Assembly: GCA_024349245.1 (NCBI GenBank)
Contig: JALDNG010000038.1
Span: 1,991,001-2,055,000 of the forward strand
Length of the DNA: 64,000 nt
Source of the DNA: Neodontobutis hainanensis
Lineage: Eukaryota; Chordata; Actinopteri; Gobiiformes; Odontobutidae
Direction: 5' to 3'
Under the pieces are notes generated by a model. The model saw nothing but the letters and a program-made list of their open reading frames with translations, was not told the origin of the DNA and did no database searches. This document shows, piece by piece, positions 36,313-48,188 of this stretch. A program made the position numbers and the translations under genes. Every line of letters starts with the position of its first letter. Within the stretch, counting starts at the first letter, position 1.

Positions 36313-38026
36313 GTCAGTTGAACCAGAGGCACAGTATGCTGTACAGGGTTGATGACACATAAGCTCAATTGACAATTCAGTGAAAATAAAAAAAATTAAC
36401 CTGGGACTCTTAGGGTTGATTTGATGTATAGAAGCCTAATGTGGAACCAAATTTGCTGCAAAGATCATAGCAATGTGTTTATTGTCATCAACATAACAGC
36501 TTGAATCATCACAGCCGATTGTAATGCATATTAGTGATGTACAACTCCGCAACGCCTGGCCAGTTTTAGTGTCCTAATGGAAAATCAGGGATAAATGTGC
36601 GCATAAAATGGGTCGGTGTTTATTGTGTTTGCTGTTTACGAACCACATCATGTTCAACTGTCATGAGCTATGAATTAACAAACAACACGGCCGCACAACG
36701 GGGATTGATATTAGCACAAAAACATGGCCGTGCTTTGTGTTCAGACTTGCAGTTAAGTCATTACCACTAAGCAGGTTGCTCATTCAGTAATGTACGATCT
36801 CTGCTGTTTCTTCTTATTATAAGATCAGGGAAAATGCACTTCATACTGAGTCGATTACGAAGGCTTTAAAAGGAACAACAACAATATAAATATTCTATTT
36901 TGTCCAAATGAAAATCCGTAAGTTCACACAGAAAAGTAAAATGGTAGGGTTTGTCTAACAAGTGAGAAGTTTAAATAACCTTTGAGAAGCAAATGGCCAC
37001 AATACATGCAATAAACCTAACGTGCTTTTTAGAGAGCGGTATAATAGGTTTGATCTTCATGAAAAAATAATGCTTGCAGAAAGGCAATTACCTTTATTCC
37101 ACACCTATGGCTGCCAACAGCATGGTTTTGGTGAAAAAACTCTTCATTGAAGTCTCTTTTCTTTAGATAAAAATGTTTTTGTTATGTGTGATTGACAGCT
37201 GAAGGCAGTAACCAAACAAAAATCCACAAGCAAAGTAACTTTCTTCTTTCTATTGTATTTTAGTTTATTCTGTATATTTCATAGCCCATATGTGCAGCTT
37301 GCTTACATTTCATACTTCACTGTGTATTGTTGATTTTCAGTTTCTGCATCATTGCTGTTTGTGTAATATTTGGAGAAGCACTGTTGTGAGAGAGAGACAA
37401 TGGATCCAGATTGTTTTGGTTGACAGATGGTAATTTTATGGCAGGTTTATTTGTAACACAAGAGAGCAGAAGCATAATGCGCTGTTTCCAGTATGATCCG
37501 TGCATAACTACATGTCTATATTTTGACTAAATTTGTGCAGTTTTTTTGTGGGCATCATATATAAAATCCATTCTATCTATGTGAATACAATCTAATCACA
37601 TGAAATACTTTTCTAATTGAATTGTGACAAAAAATGAAATACACTTTGACATTTACTTGACAATTACAGAGATAGAAATGGCCACATCATGAAGAAAGCA
37701 GGAAATATAAAAAATAGGAGTAAAATTAAGGGTTGTACAATACATGGCAACTTTATCACGATTATAATAACAAAATACATATTGAATAGAAATGAATCTC
37801 AATTACATGGTATTTTCAGCCTGACATTTACTCTTTGCTTAATTGTCTCAAATCAAACTGTGATGTAATAAATAAGTTAGTTTGGAGCTACAGTATGAAT
37901 TTATCTATATGTTAGAATAATTAGATCATTAAGTCTAGTTTGCCTATTTCAGTCTTGGTTTGTCAATCTTACATACATTTATTGCAACTTCAGTTTTTAT
38001 TCTAATCCTTGTTTTTTGTCTTGAAG

Positions 38027-38175
38027 CCATCGTGGTTCTCTTCATAACTCTGAGGCGGAGTAAGAAAGAGCCGCTGATCATCTCCGAAGAGGACATCCGT
38101 GAAAGCGTGGTTACCTACGACGACGAAGGCGGTGGCGAGGAGGACACCGAGGCCTTCGACATTATCGCTGCGTAA
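38027..38175 (+). CDS. cdh20: Type II classical cadherin, terminal exon as literally readable (truncated tail)
   Basis: Two bases complete an Ala codon from the previous exon. The frame then reads IVVLFITLRRSKKEPLIISE, EDIRESVVTYDDEGGGEEDT and EAFDIIAA, and stops at TAA 38173-38175. It finishes the transmembrane helix and encodes the stop-transfer basics (RRSKK) and the juxtamembrane p120-catenin-binding core (DEGGGEED). Type II cadherins continue from FDI(x)(x)LRNP into a catenin-binding domain of about 120 more residues. Here that part is out of frame. The shift is explained by loss of CT from an expected GCTCTGCG (now GCTGCG) at about 38167-38172. Because the stop lies in the last exon, the mRNA should escape nonsense-mediated decay. 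A base-call or assembly error is the main alternative to a real truncation. Confidence 0.88.
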
Positions 38176-38529
38176 CCCAGCTGCAGCGGAGGAGCTCAAA
38201 TTCAGACGGGATGTTCGCCCTGAAGCACGGCAACACTGCGCCCCGCCCAGAAGTCAACAGAGTCCGTCGGTGGAACTGGACCAAGCGGACGTTCACGAGT
38301 TTATCAAGCATAAACTGGTGGAAGCTGACATGGACACCAGCATTCCTCCGTATGACTCGCTCCAAGCGTGCGCCTCGAGGGCCAGGGCTCGCCGACGGGG
38401 ACAATCAGCCCTTTGGACTCTCTTGGGACACAATCGGAACAGGATTACAATTACCTGGACGACTGGGGACCTGAGTTTCAGAAATTGGCAGAACTCTACG
38501 TTGAGGTAGATTCGGATGTGACGACCTAG
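38162..38529 (+). pseudogene. cdh20: Displaced cadherin catenin-binding domain, broken by two compensating indels
   Basis: From 38162 the shifted frame reads LRNPAAAEELKFRRDVRPEA, later ADVHEFIKHKLVEADMDTSI and PPYDSLQ to about 38366. The homology then returns to the original frame at 38377: EGQGSPTGTISPLDSLGTQS, EQDYNYLDDWGPEFQKLAEL and YVEVDSDVTT, with a stop at 38527-38529. The segment GCGTGCGCCTC before the second shift is one base short of the four codons expected in the YDSLQ(T)YA(Y/F)EG motif. The two losses (2 nt and 1 nt) sum to three, so frame is restored at the end. This is the beta-catenin-binding domain with its Ser-rich phospho-region and conserved DWGPEF-KLAELY end. The sequence is otherwise well kept, which argues for recent events or sequence errors over long decay. 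Confidence 0.85.
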
Positions 38530-38840
38530 ACTGTGACAAACCAAATGTGTTTTTTTTAGTTTGTTTTTTTCAAAAATTTGCAGCCACTGTTACGAACAAA
38601 CCCGCTGCAGTAAAACTTTTTGGATGGTTCTAACTATTTACTGTCAAACAAAAATGACTGCTCTATTTTTATTTTTTCATTTTTTTCATTTTGTCGCTTC
38701 GGATTATGGATCGTCCTTTGGAAGTACTGAATCAGATTTTGAGATGGAAAAACAACAATATGGGAGATATAAGGAAAATGATATTTTCCTTGGTGTATAT
38801 TTTTTATTGCTCAATAAAGTCTGAAATCCGTATGGGTCGA
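38530..38840 (+). other. Probable 3' untranslated region of the cadherin
   Basis: AT-rich sequence between the ancestral stop codon and the poly(A) signal at 38813, with no coding features. The end near 38830-38840 is inferred from the usual 10-30 nt distance to cleavage. TG/T-rich sequence follows. Confidence 0.7.
38813..38818 (+). promoter_or_regulatory. Poly(A) signal AATAAA
   Basis: A canonical hexamer 284 bp after the ancestral stop codon, followed within 50 bp by a TGTGAG...TTGTAGTTTTGTCTTTTT region that suits a downstream element. It is the first AATAAA after the terminal exon. Confidence 0.75.
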
Positions 38841-40895
38841 TATGTGAGAAATTGTAGTTTTGTCTTTTTCCACCCACAATAGATTTACAACATGTAGTTA
38901 GCATTATCTTTGGGAGGAGGATCATCCAATGGGCTCATCATTCATCCACACTGAGGAATGTTAGATCAACGGCAAGGGCAGCTTTCTGGATTCATGTCTC
39001 ATTTTAGATTTATCGATTAAAAGCAATATACACAAGGTCATAGTATTATGTTATTGTTATGTTATATTGGTTGAAAGTAAATATACACAAAAACAATAAA
39101 CATTTCTTATAGAAAGTCGCTTGCCTCGAGAAGCTCAGACACTGACCCAGATCTACTTTATATTCACTATGACAATAGCAGTCTGAATTTTCTCTTCAGG
39201 AAGGAGATATGGAAGACGCTTCAATGCTTTCTTTAGCATAGAAACTTTGAGGCATTGTTTCCTCAATGAGAGATTTTCCCTTTCCCACATTTTGCACATT
39301 TGTACATCACTGACCATAAAGTTAGCTAGCTCCATAACACGTATTTTGTTAATAAGCCACAATTCTGTCAAACCCACTTCTCCTCTTTCTCTCATTTTTT
39401 ACTTTTGCTGTTGAGCTGCCATCTTAGTGCGTGCATTATGGAGCATGCAGAGGCCTTGTCCTGCTCCAGTTCGGCTAAGCTGTACAAAGACAGCAGTAGC
39501 TTGACTTTAAATCACATTTGTCTAAGTATGTTAGCTTGACTAGGAGTCAGACTAGTATATTTACATGCATTGCAGTGTTTAGTGATTCTAGGGCAATACT
39601 TGACTTTCGCTTTAATGTTGTCTGTTTACTGGCATATTCTGTGTCCACACAGCAATGCTCTTGACCATTTAAATGCTAATGTCTTACAACCAACATGCAC
39701 ATGCTTTATTGCTATAAAATTGGTAAAACTGTGAAATTACTGGCTGTCCAAATCAATGCCACTGCACCTTGCCTTGGATCCCAACTCAGTTTGGAAAACA
39801 CGTCAACAGAGAAGCAAACACATTTAGCTTCACTAGAGATAATTGAAGACTGATTCAGTTCAACACCAGTAGAAAACAAATCAACCTTGGGATCCAAAAG
39901 TATGTCCTGGGTTTTCGCTTGGTCAGCTTTCCGCTTCATTAAGCTTCTGGGAGCCCTGTTTGTTTCAGCGACACTCTCTGCATTTGTCCATTAGATGGTT
40001 TAAATGGTAAAAAGTCCACTGGAAATAGTGTCATTCACTGTTTTTTATAACAAACTTGATGTGATTGCAGCAGATAAATACCACAAAGTATTTCAAATAT
40101 ATTTTCTGCTATAGTTTTTTGTCAATTTGTGTCAAAACTAGAGAAGCTAGCCTCAGAAATAAGGCAAATGAGCTATATTTTACATACAGTACTTGCAATG
40201 CACATACTATTACTGTGTGTTTTTGACCAGGATGTATCAGTTTATCGGGTTTCAGTTTTATGACATATCTGAAATATGCACTTGCATCTTTGTTACTTAT
40301 AGAGGGCTTAAATAATATTTTACCTGGCTAAAATGGCAGAAAAAAAAAATAAAATAGTGTACTAAAGATCTTCAAATGCAGCACATATCAAGATTACTTC
40401 AGCATAACTCTTCAGTTTGAATTTGAAAAATGCTGGTAAGTTAAAAAAGTATGTTGTAGTAAGAAGTAAGATGATAAATAGGTGTTAATTGTTAAAAAGT
40501 AATTTGATTTTTATTTAAAGAATTATCGCCATTAATGTAAACTGCAACCCACAATTTGTAGCTAGCTTCATCACTAAATACAGATTTATGACTTACTAAT
40601 AATAATGTTATCTTCACATGTGTAACTTAACTGGTTCAGTGTGGTAGCAAAAGTTTAAATGTGTCATTTTTGTTGACATTCACCGGCAGTGGATGTTTAT
40701 ATATACTATATTCATTACTTGTCCATCACAATTGTAAAACCTCACAATATAATTCTGTGCCTAAATATTTCTCAACTTAAGTTAAGCAAAACTTCCTATA
40801 TTACAAAAACCTAAGTTCAAAACTTTTTAACATACATGTTAAACAGGTAATTTCAGAAAGTGCAGTTTTAAAACTTATATTTAATTTTTACATTG

Positions 40896-41090
40896 GCAGA
40901 GTGCACAGTGGTCGAGGGGTTAGGGCCTCACAGTAAGAAGGCTGTGGGTGGCTAACGGCATGGATAGGTAACCCAGTGACTCTAAACGGCCCATCGTGAG
41001 TGAAGGGTGAAAAAGGGTTTGTCAGTCCTTATCCTCCATCATCTAAGTTGTACCCCACTTCCCGCCCAAAGGCCCCTGTGACCTGTAACA
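40896..41090 (+). repeat. Degraded tRNA-headed dispersed repeat of a second fish family
   Basis: CACAGTGGTCGAGGGGTTAG, then GCCTCACAGTAAGAAGG, GACTCTAAACGGCCCATCG and, near the end, TTGTACCCCACTTCCCGCC and GGCCCCTGTGACCTGT. The order of these blocks matches a common fish repeat that starts with a tRNA-like head and ends with a 'contains/summarises cccctgtgaccct' tail. It differs from the SINE at 42879. Heavily diverged. Confidence 0.55.
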
Positions 41091-42878
41091 GTATAAGTAG
41101 TTTGTAGAGGTAGGCCAGCTATACCCGTCCATTTCATTAAATGTCTCTCAGAAATGTGTCTACAATCTCTTCCACTGACATCCATCTCATCGGGCCAATT
41201 CTTAACAAAACCTTTTTTTTGCAGCGTTTTGTTTCTCCTACTGGTTTCATCTCCACAGAATCCAGACTAGTCCTTTGTATAGAATAAAAAAATAATCAGG
41301 ATTTTACTAATATTTTAATGGTTGAGCATTTTCTGATAATTTATGGGATGCTATTAGGAGAACCAATTAATACATATCTCCTTGGATGTAGCAGTGCAAA
41401 GAATATTCCTTTCAGCATCTGGTTTTATTCATAAAAAGTCATTTTATGTAACTCTTTATTTCTAATAATACTCAGTCTTTACAGAATATGTTATTGGTCA
41501 GCCCCTGGAGACCTTAGCTTTTATTTGAAGGAGCTCTACCAAAACAAGTGCTGAAACTGTGCAAGTGGTTTGAACATATTTGGTCAGGCAGAAGAGCACT
41601 CATCATTTGCTGATAGTTTTCTTCTAGTTTTCACCCATCTCTGACTCAAACGTCCCGTCAAACTCCCTGTCATCGCCTTACCACCAAAATGCTGATGATG
41701 GTCTTATGAAATACAAAGAGAGGTGATGAATATTTTAACCCCTCTTCTCTTAGTTTCCGACATCACCACTGTCTCTTCATTACAAGCCTGTCTATTATTC
41801 CTTCTGGCTTCGTTGCTCATTATTTCAGTCTTTCTGCAGGTTTTTTTTTTTTCGTACCTTTTTACACAATTGGATTGAAACGAGCGGGCAGGCATAGACA
41901 TCCCTGCAACATGTTTGAAGAGCCCCAGGGCTGGCCCAAGGCAAAGGTCAGATGTAAGCACAGCAGAGTTTCCTTTAGAAGTCTTTTTCATTCTTTTTCT
42001 TAGATTTCATTCTCAGCAAGACCATAGTCATCTTTTAAACAAAACAAATAGTATCTGATCTGAATGCAAGTCTTTGTCATCAAGGGAACAAAGCACCATT
42101 AATCAAAGCTACATTTTTCACTCTTTCTCATGTGGTTGCCAAGGGAAACACCACACTGTTACTTTCTAATGACTCCCGGGCTCCAAAAAAGTGCCAAGAT
42201 GTCTTTCCTCGGGCAACAAATAAACCAGCCGCTGTCCTAGAGGGCTGTGTCTGTAAACAAGTCAAAACTGCAGATTTTTTCGGATGGTGAAATGGCAAAC
42301 CATCCATGGTAGATTGATGATGTGTTTTTTAAACTTTCAGTATTTTTCACCAAAATGGAAAACCTACAAAGGACTTGGGGTTTATTGCACAATAGGGGAT
42401 AGTAACTGTATACACAACTGGGTGTGGAGGAGTGATTTATAGCTTAACTTGTAATAGAAAAGATCCCAAACCTCCCTATAATTATTAACACTGGGGAAGT
42501 GTTTATTTTGATACTGTGGTAAATGTAGCAAAGGAACAACGATACAATACAGTAGCAACAAACAAACCAAGCAATGAGAAAAAGATGGATTTCAGGTAGA
42601 TAAAGAAATTGTTGCTATAGTCCTCTTGTTAAACCTTGCAAATAGATTAAGTTGGCCTTGGCCTTCATTATAAGTTTAAGACATTGAGGAAGAAAGTGGT
42701 CATTTTGGCTGTTTCGGTAGAGAAGGCAGCAAATGTCTGACAAAGCTTCCACAATACTTTATTACTTTATAATTTCATGTAAACAAAACAGTGCAAAGGT
42801 GGTTCAGTCAATGTTGTTTGTTGAAAGGTTAAAATAATTTCTATTGGCACCATAGGCTACATTTAATCATTTGATCAG

Positions 42879-43110
42879 GGGCGCAGTGGCTCAGTGGTAG
42901 AGCGGTTGTCCTTTAACCGGAAGGTTAGTGGTTGGTTTCCCGCTCTCCCCACAGTTCATACTGTCGTTGTGTCCTTGAGAAAGACACTTAGCCCACTTTG
43001 CCTCCAGTGGTGATCCAGCTGTAACACTGGTAGGTGAATGGAAGCTTAATGTAAAAGTGCTTTGAGTGGCTACTGGATGGAAAAGCGGTGTATAAAATCA
43101 GTGCCATTTG
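42879..43110 (+). repeat. tRNA-headed SINE, near full length
   Basis: Starts GGGCGCAGTGGCTCAGTGG (A-box-like), has a mutated B-box-like GGTTAGTGGTTGGTTTCCC, the CAGTTCATACTGTCGTTGTG block, and a tail with AAGTGCTTTGAGTGGCTAC and GTGTATAAAATCAG. ATTTGATCAG occurs at 42869-42878 and again at 43146-43155. If that is the target duplication, the inserted unit runs to 43145. Confidence 0.8.
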
Positions 43111-46100
43111 CATCAAAATGTGAAGTTTGACTTCTGTTTGTAATTATTTGATCAGAAAGTGCAGGATATAACACCGATATCTTGAGCTCTGCACATAATG
43201 TGGAGAGGCTCCCCAGGGGCTGCTCTGTGGCAGTCCCCAGCTCCAGGGCCACTGGCTGACGCAAAGAGAAATGCAGGCGACAAATGCAGTAGCGTTTTAT
43301 AATAACACACAGTAGTAATGCAAAAATGAATTTAGTTAACAGTTAATAAACATGGACTAATCCTCTCTTTTAGAATATTGCTATGGGTGCAAATATAGTC
43401 TTTGGATCAATATACCACCCATAACTTCCCTCCAAGTATTGTTCCACAACTTAACTAATTACCCTACGAGCAGTTTCTAAAAGCACACCCTCTGACTCTC
43501 GCATATATCAGATTAATGAAACGATAGAAACATAATTTCCCTTTGTACAAGCCGTGTTCCTCTTACATGCACTGACACAAGATAAATCTAGTTGGGGGAT
43601 CATGTTTTTATAAAGCAAGGGGATTTTTCATCCACGGCTGGAAAAAAAACTATCTTTAGCCAATTAGTAACTTGTTAGTCAATTAAGCATATGTGACACT
43701 TGTGGAAGAAGTTTTAGCTGAGAAATGAACCTCTAATGTAAATGAATTAAAAGTTTCTCTCTGAACACCAAATTGAGCCTTTGAACAGAGAATGGGCGGT
43801 AATTTAAAACGTCAGACACCGAGAGAGGTTTACATGGATTAAACTGTCACTCCCTGAATAAAGATTTCTTCCTTATAGAACCACTATCTATCAAAGCTCG
43901 GCCCATATGTTCGGAAGATAAGCCAGGGGTAATATCTCACGGCCACTGAGGCTGTGTGTTGGAAAATCGCTCCTGTGGCTTTATCTTTTGTCAAAAAAGC
44001 AGAATGGATTATTGTAGAAAATACTCGTCCAGTTGCGAGTGATGATGGGCCCTATGATGTTTTACTGCCTCAAAAGCCTCATATCTTTTAAAGGAGTAGC
44101 CATTAATCATATGCAAGGGTTTGTTTACCAAAAATAACAACACCAAGGTTCGGCTGCCTAAAATAGTCTAAAAACTGCAAATTTTCAATTTAGACAAGCT
44201 TAGGACTTTATATTTAATATTCCCCAGGCTGTTGAGGCTGAGCAATTTAGAAAAAAATGAATATTGGAAGGTTTCAGTGACCAAGTTTTACTTTTGCATT
44301 CAATAATGGCGTATAAAGTAAATTATATAAAAATTAAAAAAGTTAGACTAATGCTAATATGGCATTAATACAAACAAAAGACCAAATAACCTATGTTAAA
44401 GAAGACACCTAGAATGGACATGCTACACACTTCTTGCTGCAGCCTGTGATCACTTATGGTAGCCCTGCAGGGACATACTACTGTCTATAGAAGAACCCAG
44501 TGGGAAAAGGTTTGAGAAACCCTTTAAAAAAACCCTACCCTTTAAAAAAAATAGACATAAACTCATAATAAACCTCAAGTTGCTAGATTGTGAAAAATAA
44601 AAAATAAAATAAATAAATTAACATGAGCGTGTTTCTCCAGCAGTGCTCAGTTTGTCCTCTTGAGGCAGTTGTGAAAACAGGATGTAAGGGTTAAGGTAGC
44701 AGGTAAGCAGTTTTTACAAAAAAATAAGTGTTATTTTGCACTGATTGTATTTATTTTTCTCATGCAGTCCATTTAATTTGGTTGTATACTACAAACTATT
44801 ATACAATTATTACTAATATACATTTTAAATATAAAGCTACGTCATTTTTATGTTTTCCTGACTTTTTAGCTACAGTGTCCCTGGTTTAACATATTCTCCA
44901 CTGTGTGTGAGGGGGCACTTTACCTTTCCTGACAGCACATGTTGGATGAAAAAAATAATACTCCACATATCTTACATCTTTCAAGGTAGGCTACATAACG
45001 ATGAGACATAACAGCCCCAGGAAAGTTTGCAGCTGTGCACTCCTCTAATGCGCTGGTGCAGGACCCAAAAGTGATTTGGGGCAGATTTGGGTCATCAAAA
45101 AAAATGTAACTTTGTGTGTAATATCTCATATCCATGAAAGTCACTGGCAAAATGTGTGAAAAAAAAGTTATTTTGTATAATGTTAATGGTGAAGAATGAC
45201 TTCATGCTAAGAATAATTAAAGGACACTTAAAAAAAGAACAAAACTATGAGAAAAAAATGTGTTTTATTGAAAACAGAAATAATAAAAAAGATCAAAAAG
45301 CTCTGAAAAGGAGCTAAAAACACCCACAAAAGCAACAAAAATGACCAGCAAACCCTGCTCTAGTTGTTGCAGATCTTAAAAAGTTGCATATAACTTTGTT
45401 GCTATAACCTTGGTATCCTCCATCCATACCTGGGTTTAGTTGGGTCTAAACCTCACTCTATTACTGTTACATTCTACAATATATCTTGGGATGCATTGTA
45501 AAGTCGTCTCTGCAAAAATCTGTCGACCTATTTTGTCGACACAAGGAAGCGATGTTGTTGTTTACACAGTGGGCTTGCATACCTATGCTGCGCTAATTGC
45601 ACTTTACATATCAGGTCAGGGCCGGAGGTGCACGTTGTGTTTGTATCAGCCTGACGCGTGAGGTGTGAGTCTGTCGGCTAATCACGCCATATATTTTTCA
45701 TGGAGGTTGTGTAAGTTAAGACCTGAGGGCCAGTCGAGCCAGCCGGTGCTACTTCTCTTACTGTTTGAGGTCAGAGGCTTCTAAGACAGTCTGAAGTTTT
45801 CACATGGAGTATGATTGGGGAGGGCTTTGCATATTATAAATGTTCATGACTCTAGAGTATGTGAAGGTGAATTGGAAAAAAAAAAAAGATCAAAGAGAAT
45901 AAAAAAAAAAAAAGTCTTTCAAATTCATGCTTGTGATGATTAAAGTTGTTTTACCCAAAAGTTTGTGATAGAGATGCTGTGGTTTGTTTGGAACGAGTAC
46001 TGTTTTTTAAACTTTGCCTTTTGACTTTAAAATGCAGAATGACTTATCCGTGTCACATCTTTTTCCACTAGAGTAGACGACGGCTGTGAGGCCATTATAC

Positions 46101-47520
46101 AAAACTGTATGCCTTTGAAAACGAGCCTGTTTAGAAAACTCAATTACATCAAAGCACATTATCATCCAGAGTGTGTTTTTTTTTTTTTGCGTGCCGTCAC
46201 ATCACTTGCGGAAAAGAGCCTGAAATTCGGTTGATTAGCATTTGTCTCCGTAGCTCGTCACCTCAGCGGTAATACATAATTCCTAATGACATGAGAAAAT
46301 AAACAATGAAGACACTAAAAGCTATTGTTGAAAAGAGCAGCATCAGTGAGACGGCTGACCTACATAGCCCTGACAAACTCAAACAGAGAACAAGTAAGGA
46401 CAAACTGCAGCTGACTTCTCTCATCTCGCTGCGCCTAATACAAAGTTACATCAGAAATTGAAACCTCTACATCAAGAGCATGCACTGTGGCCTGTGCACA
46501 TGGAGTTAGATGCTAATATGTGTTAGTTTAATTGCATTTACTTCCCAAACTGCCTAGGAATAAGTAATTATACAAGTTTCTGAAAGTCAAGTTTTAGAAG
46601 TTTTGCATTTATTGGATGTTTTGCTGCGTGAGCCCAGTGCAGATATGAGCTTCAGTTAATGATGGTGCCTCTGTCCTGGTGTTTGAAGTGTGCGCTGAGC
46701 CAGACTTCATATTGCACCAGACAGTCCACTTGTTATAACAACCCCTTCAAAAAACAGATCTAGAACTGCACTAACTTTACATTTTTTAAACATATACTTG
46801 CCACATACACAAGTGCTGCCATTATACAGTTGTTGGTGTACTTTGTAACACTTTCATTCACGAGAGGTTAACATTCAGAAGTTAACGGTCGAGAGAGAGC
46901 TGGTCTGACGTGGTGAGGCTTTGGTCGACAGCTTGACGTCTAGTGAAAAGGAAACACAAGATTAAGGCTAAAAAAAAATTCCCCACAATAGTAAACATCC
47001 AGTACAAATGCTACAAAAACCTATATTAAATTGTGTCACAACCTAAAGAAAATATTTACCCCTTAAGAAATAAAAAAACTGCATGAAAACAAACAGCCTT
47101 TAACAATTCTATTATATTTATGCCAATACTATCCACCAGGAGTTGTCCAGCATGTTATATAAACAATCCTTTAGGTATTTCCCATTTAATATCATTCTTG
47201 GCCTGTGGACATACACAATGAACAAAATACTTACCTCGAAGTGAAATCCATGCCTGTCATAGCTCTCACTTAATGTGTCTTCTACCTAATCCTTAACTAA
47301 TACTCATTGTTTCAAAGGGCAGCCAATGTCCTTTAAAGACAAAGAAAATAAAGCCGTATCTCCTACACACTACAAACATGGGGCATGATCTTCCTATAAA
47401 TTCATCCATTTTCATTAGAATAATACTTGTACTTGTAAGTCTAACACAAGCAGCACCTGATATAAATCTTTTGTTCACTCAATCTCACTTCTCCACATTG
47501 CAAACTAATATAAATATACT

Positions 47521-48188
47521 TGCCCCCTCCAGGTTGGTGGAGAGCTCCTGCCTCAAGTGGAGGAGTTTAAGTATCTCGGGGTCTTGTTCACGAGTGAGGG
47601 AAGGAAGGAGCGTGAGATCGACAGAGGGATCGGTGCAGCTTCTGCAGTAATGCGGTCGCTGTACCGGTCTGTCCTGGTGAAGAAGGAGCTGAGCTGTAAG
47701 GCAAAGCTCTCGATTTACCAGTCGATCTACGTTCCTACTCTCACCTATGGTCATGAGCTTTGTGTCATGACCGAAAGAACAAGATCCCGGATACAGGCGG
47801 CCGAAATGAGCTTTCTCCGCAGAGTGGCGGGGCGCTCCCTTAGAGATAGGGTGAGGAGCTCGGTCACTCGGGAGGAGCTCAAAGTAGAGCCGCTGCTCCT
47901 TCACATCGAGAGGAGCCAGCTGAGGTGGCTCAGGCATCTGTTTCGGATGCCTCCCGGACGCCTCCCTAGGGAGGTGTTCTGGGCATGTCCCACCGGGAGG
48001 AGACCTCGGGGAAGACCTAGGACACGCTGGAGGGACTATGTCTCTCGGCTGGCCTGGGAACGCCTCGGTATCCCCCCGGAAGAGCTGGAGGAAGTGTCTG
48101 GGGAGAGGGAAGTCTGGGCTTCTCTGCTTAGACTTCTGCCCCCGCAACCCGGCCCCGGATAAGAGGAAGAAGATGGATGGATGGATAA
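47521..48188 (+). mobile_element. 5'-truncated LINE, C-terminal end of the reverse transcriptase ORF
   Basis: An open frame from about 47533 to the stop at 48160-48162 reads FKYLGVLFTSEGRKEREIDR, later LSIYQSIYVPTLTYGHELCV, RSQLRWLRHLFRMPPGRLPR and EVFWACPTGRRPRGRPRTRW, ending LPPQPGPG. These are typical of the segment after the RT core in a common vertebrate non-LTR element. The catalytic RT motifs and endonuclease lie in the missing 5' part. The 3' end is a (GATG)n tail at about 48170-48187, as expected for target-primed insertion. The frame is intact over more than 200 codons and GC-rich against its surroundings, which suggests a fairly young insertion. I cannot fix the clade. Minus-strand open frames here are shadows. 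Confidence 0.9.

Larger units (their letters stand above)
26837..38026 (+). other. Last cadherin intron, host of a P-like DNA transposon
   Basis: An 11.2-kb intron. It contains a purine-rich tract at about 27440-27720 and the 2.1-kb transposon at 34179-36312. Elsewhere (27730-34170, 36321-38026) I see no named repeat, exon or RNA gene. A 60-codon open frame near 32435-32620 is unassigned. The acceptor is GTTTTTTGTCTTGAAG at 38011-38026. Confidence 0.85.
38841..47520. other. Intergenic sequence downstream of the cadherin
   Basis: No gene is recognisable. Contents are a degraded dispersed repeat at about 40896-41090, a SINE at 42879-43110 and A-runs near 45876-45913 and 44525-44615. The segment 43600-44130 has few repeat signs and several homeodomain- and octamer-like words and might be regulatory. 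The remainder holds nothing I can name. Confidence 0.6.
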
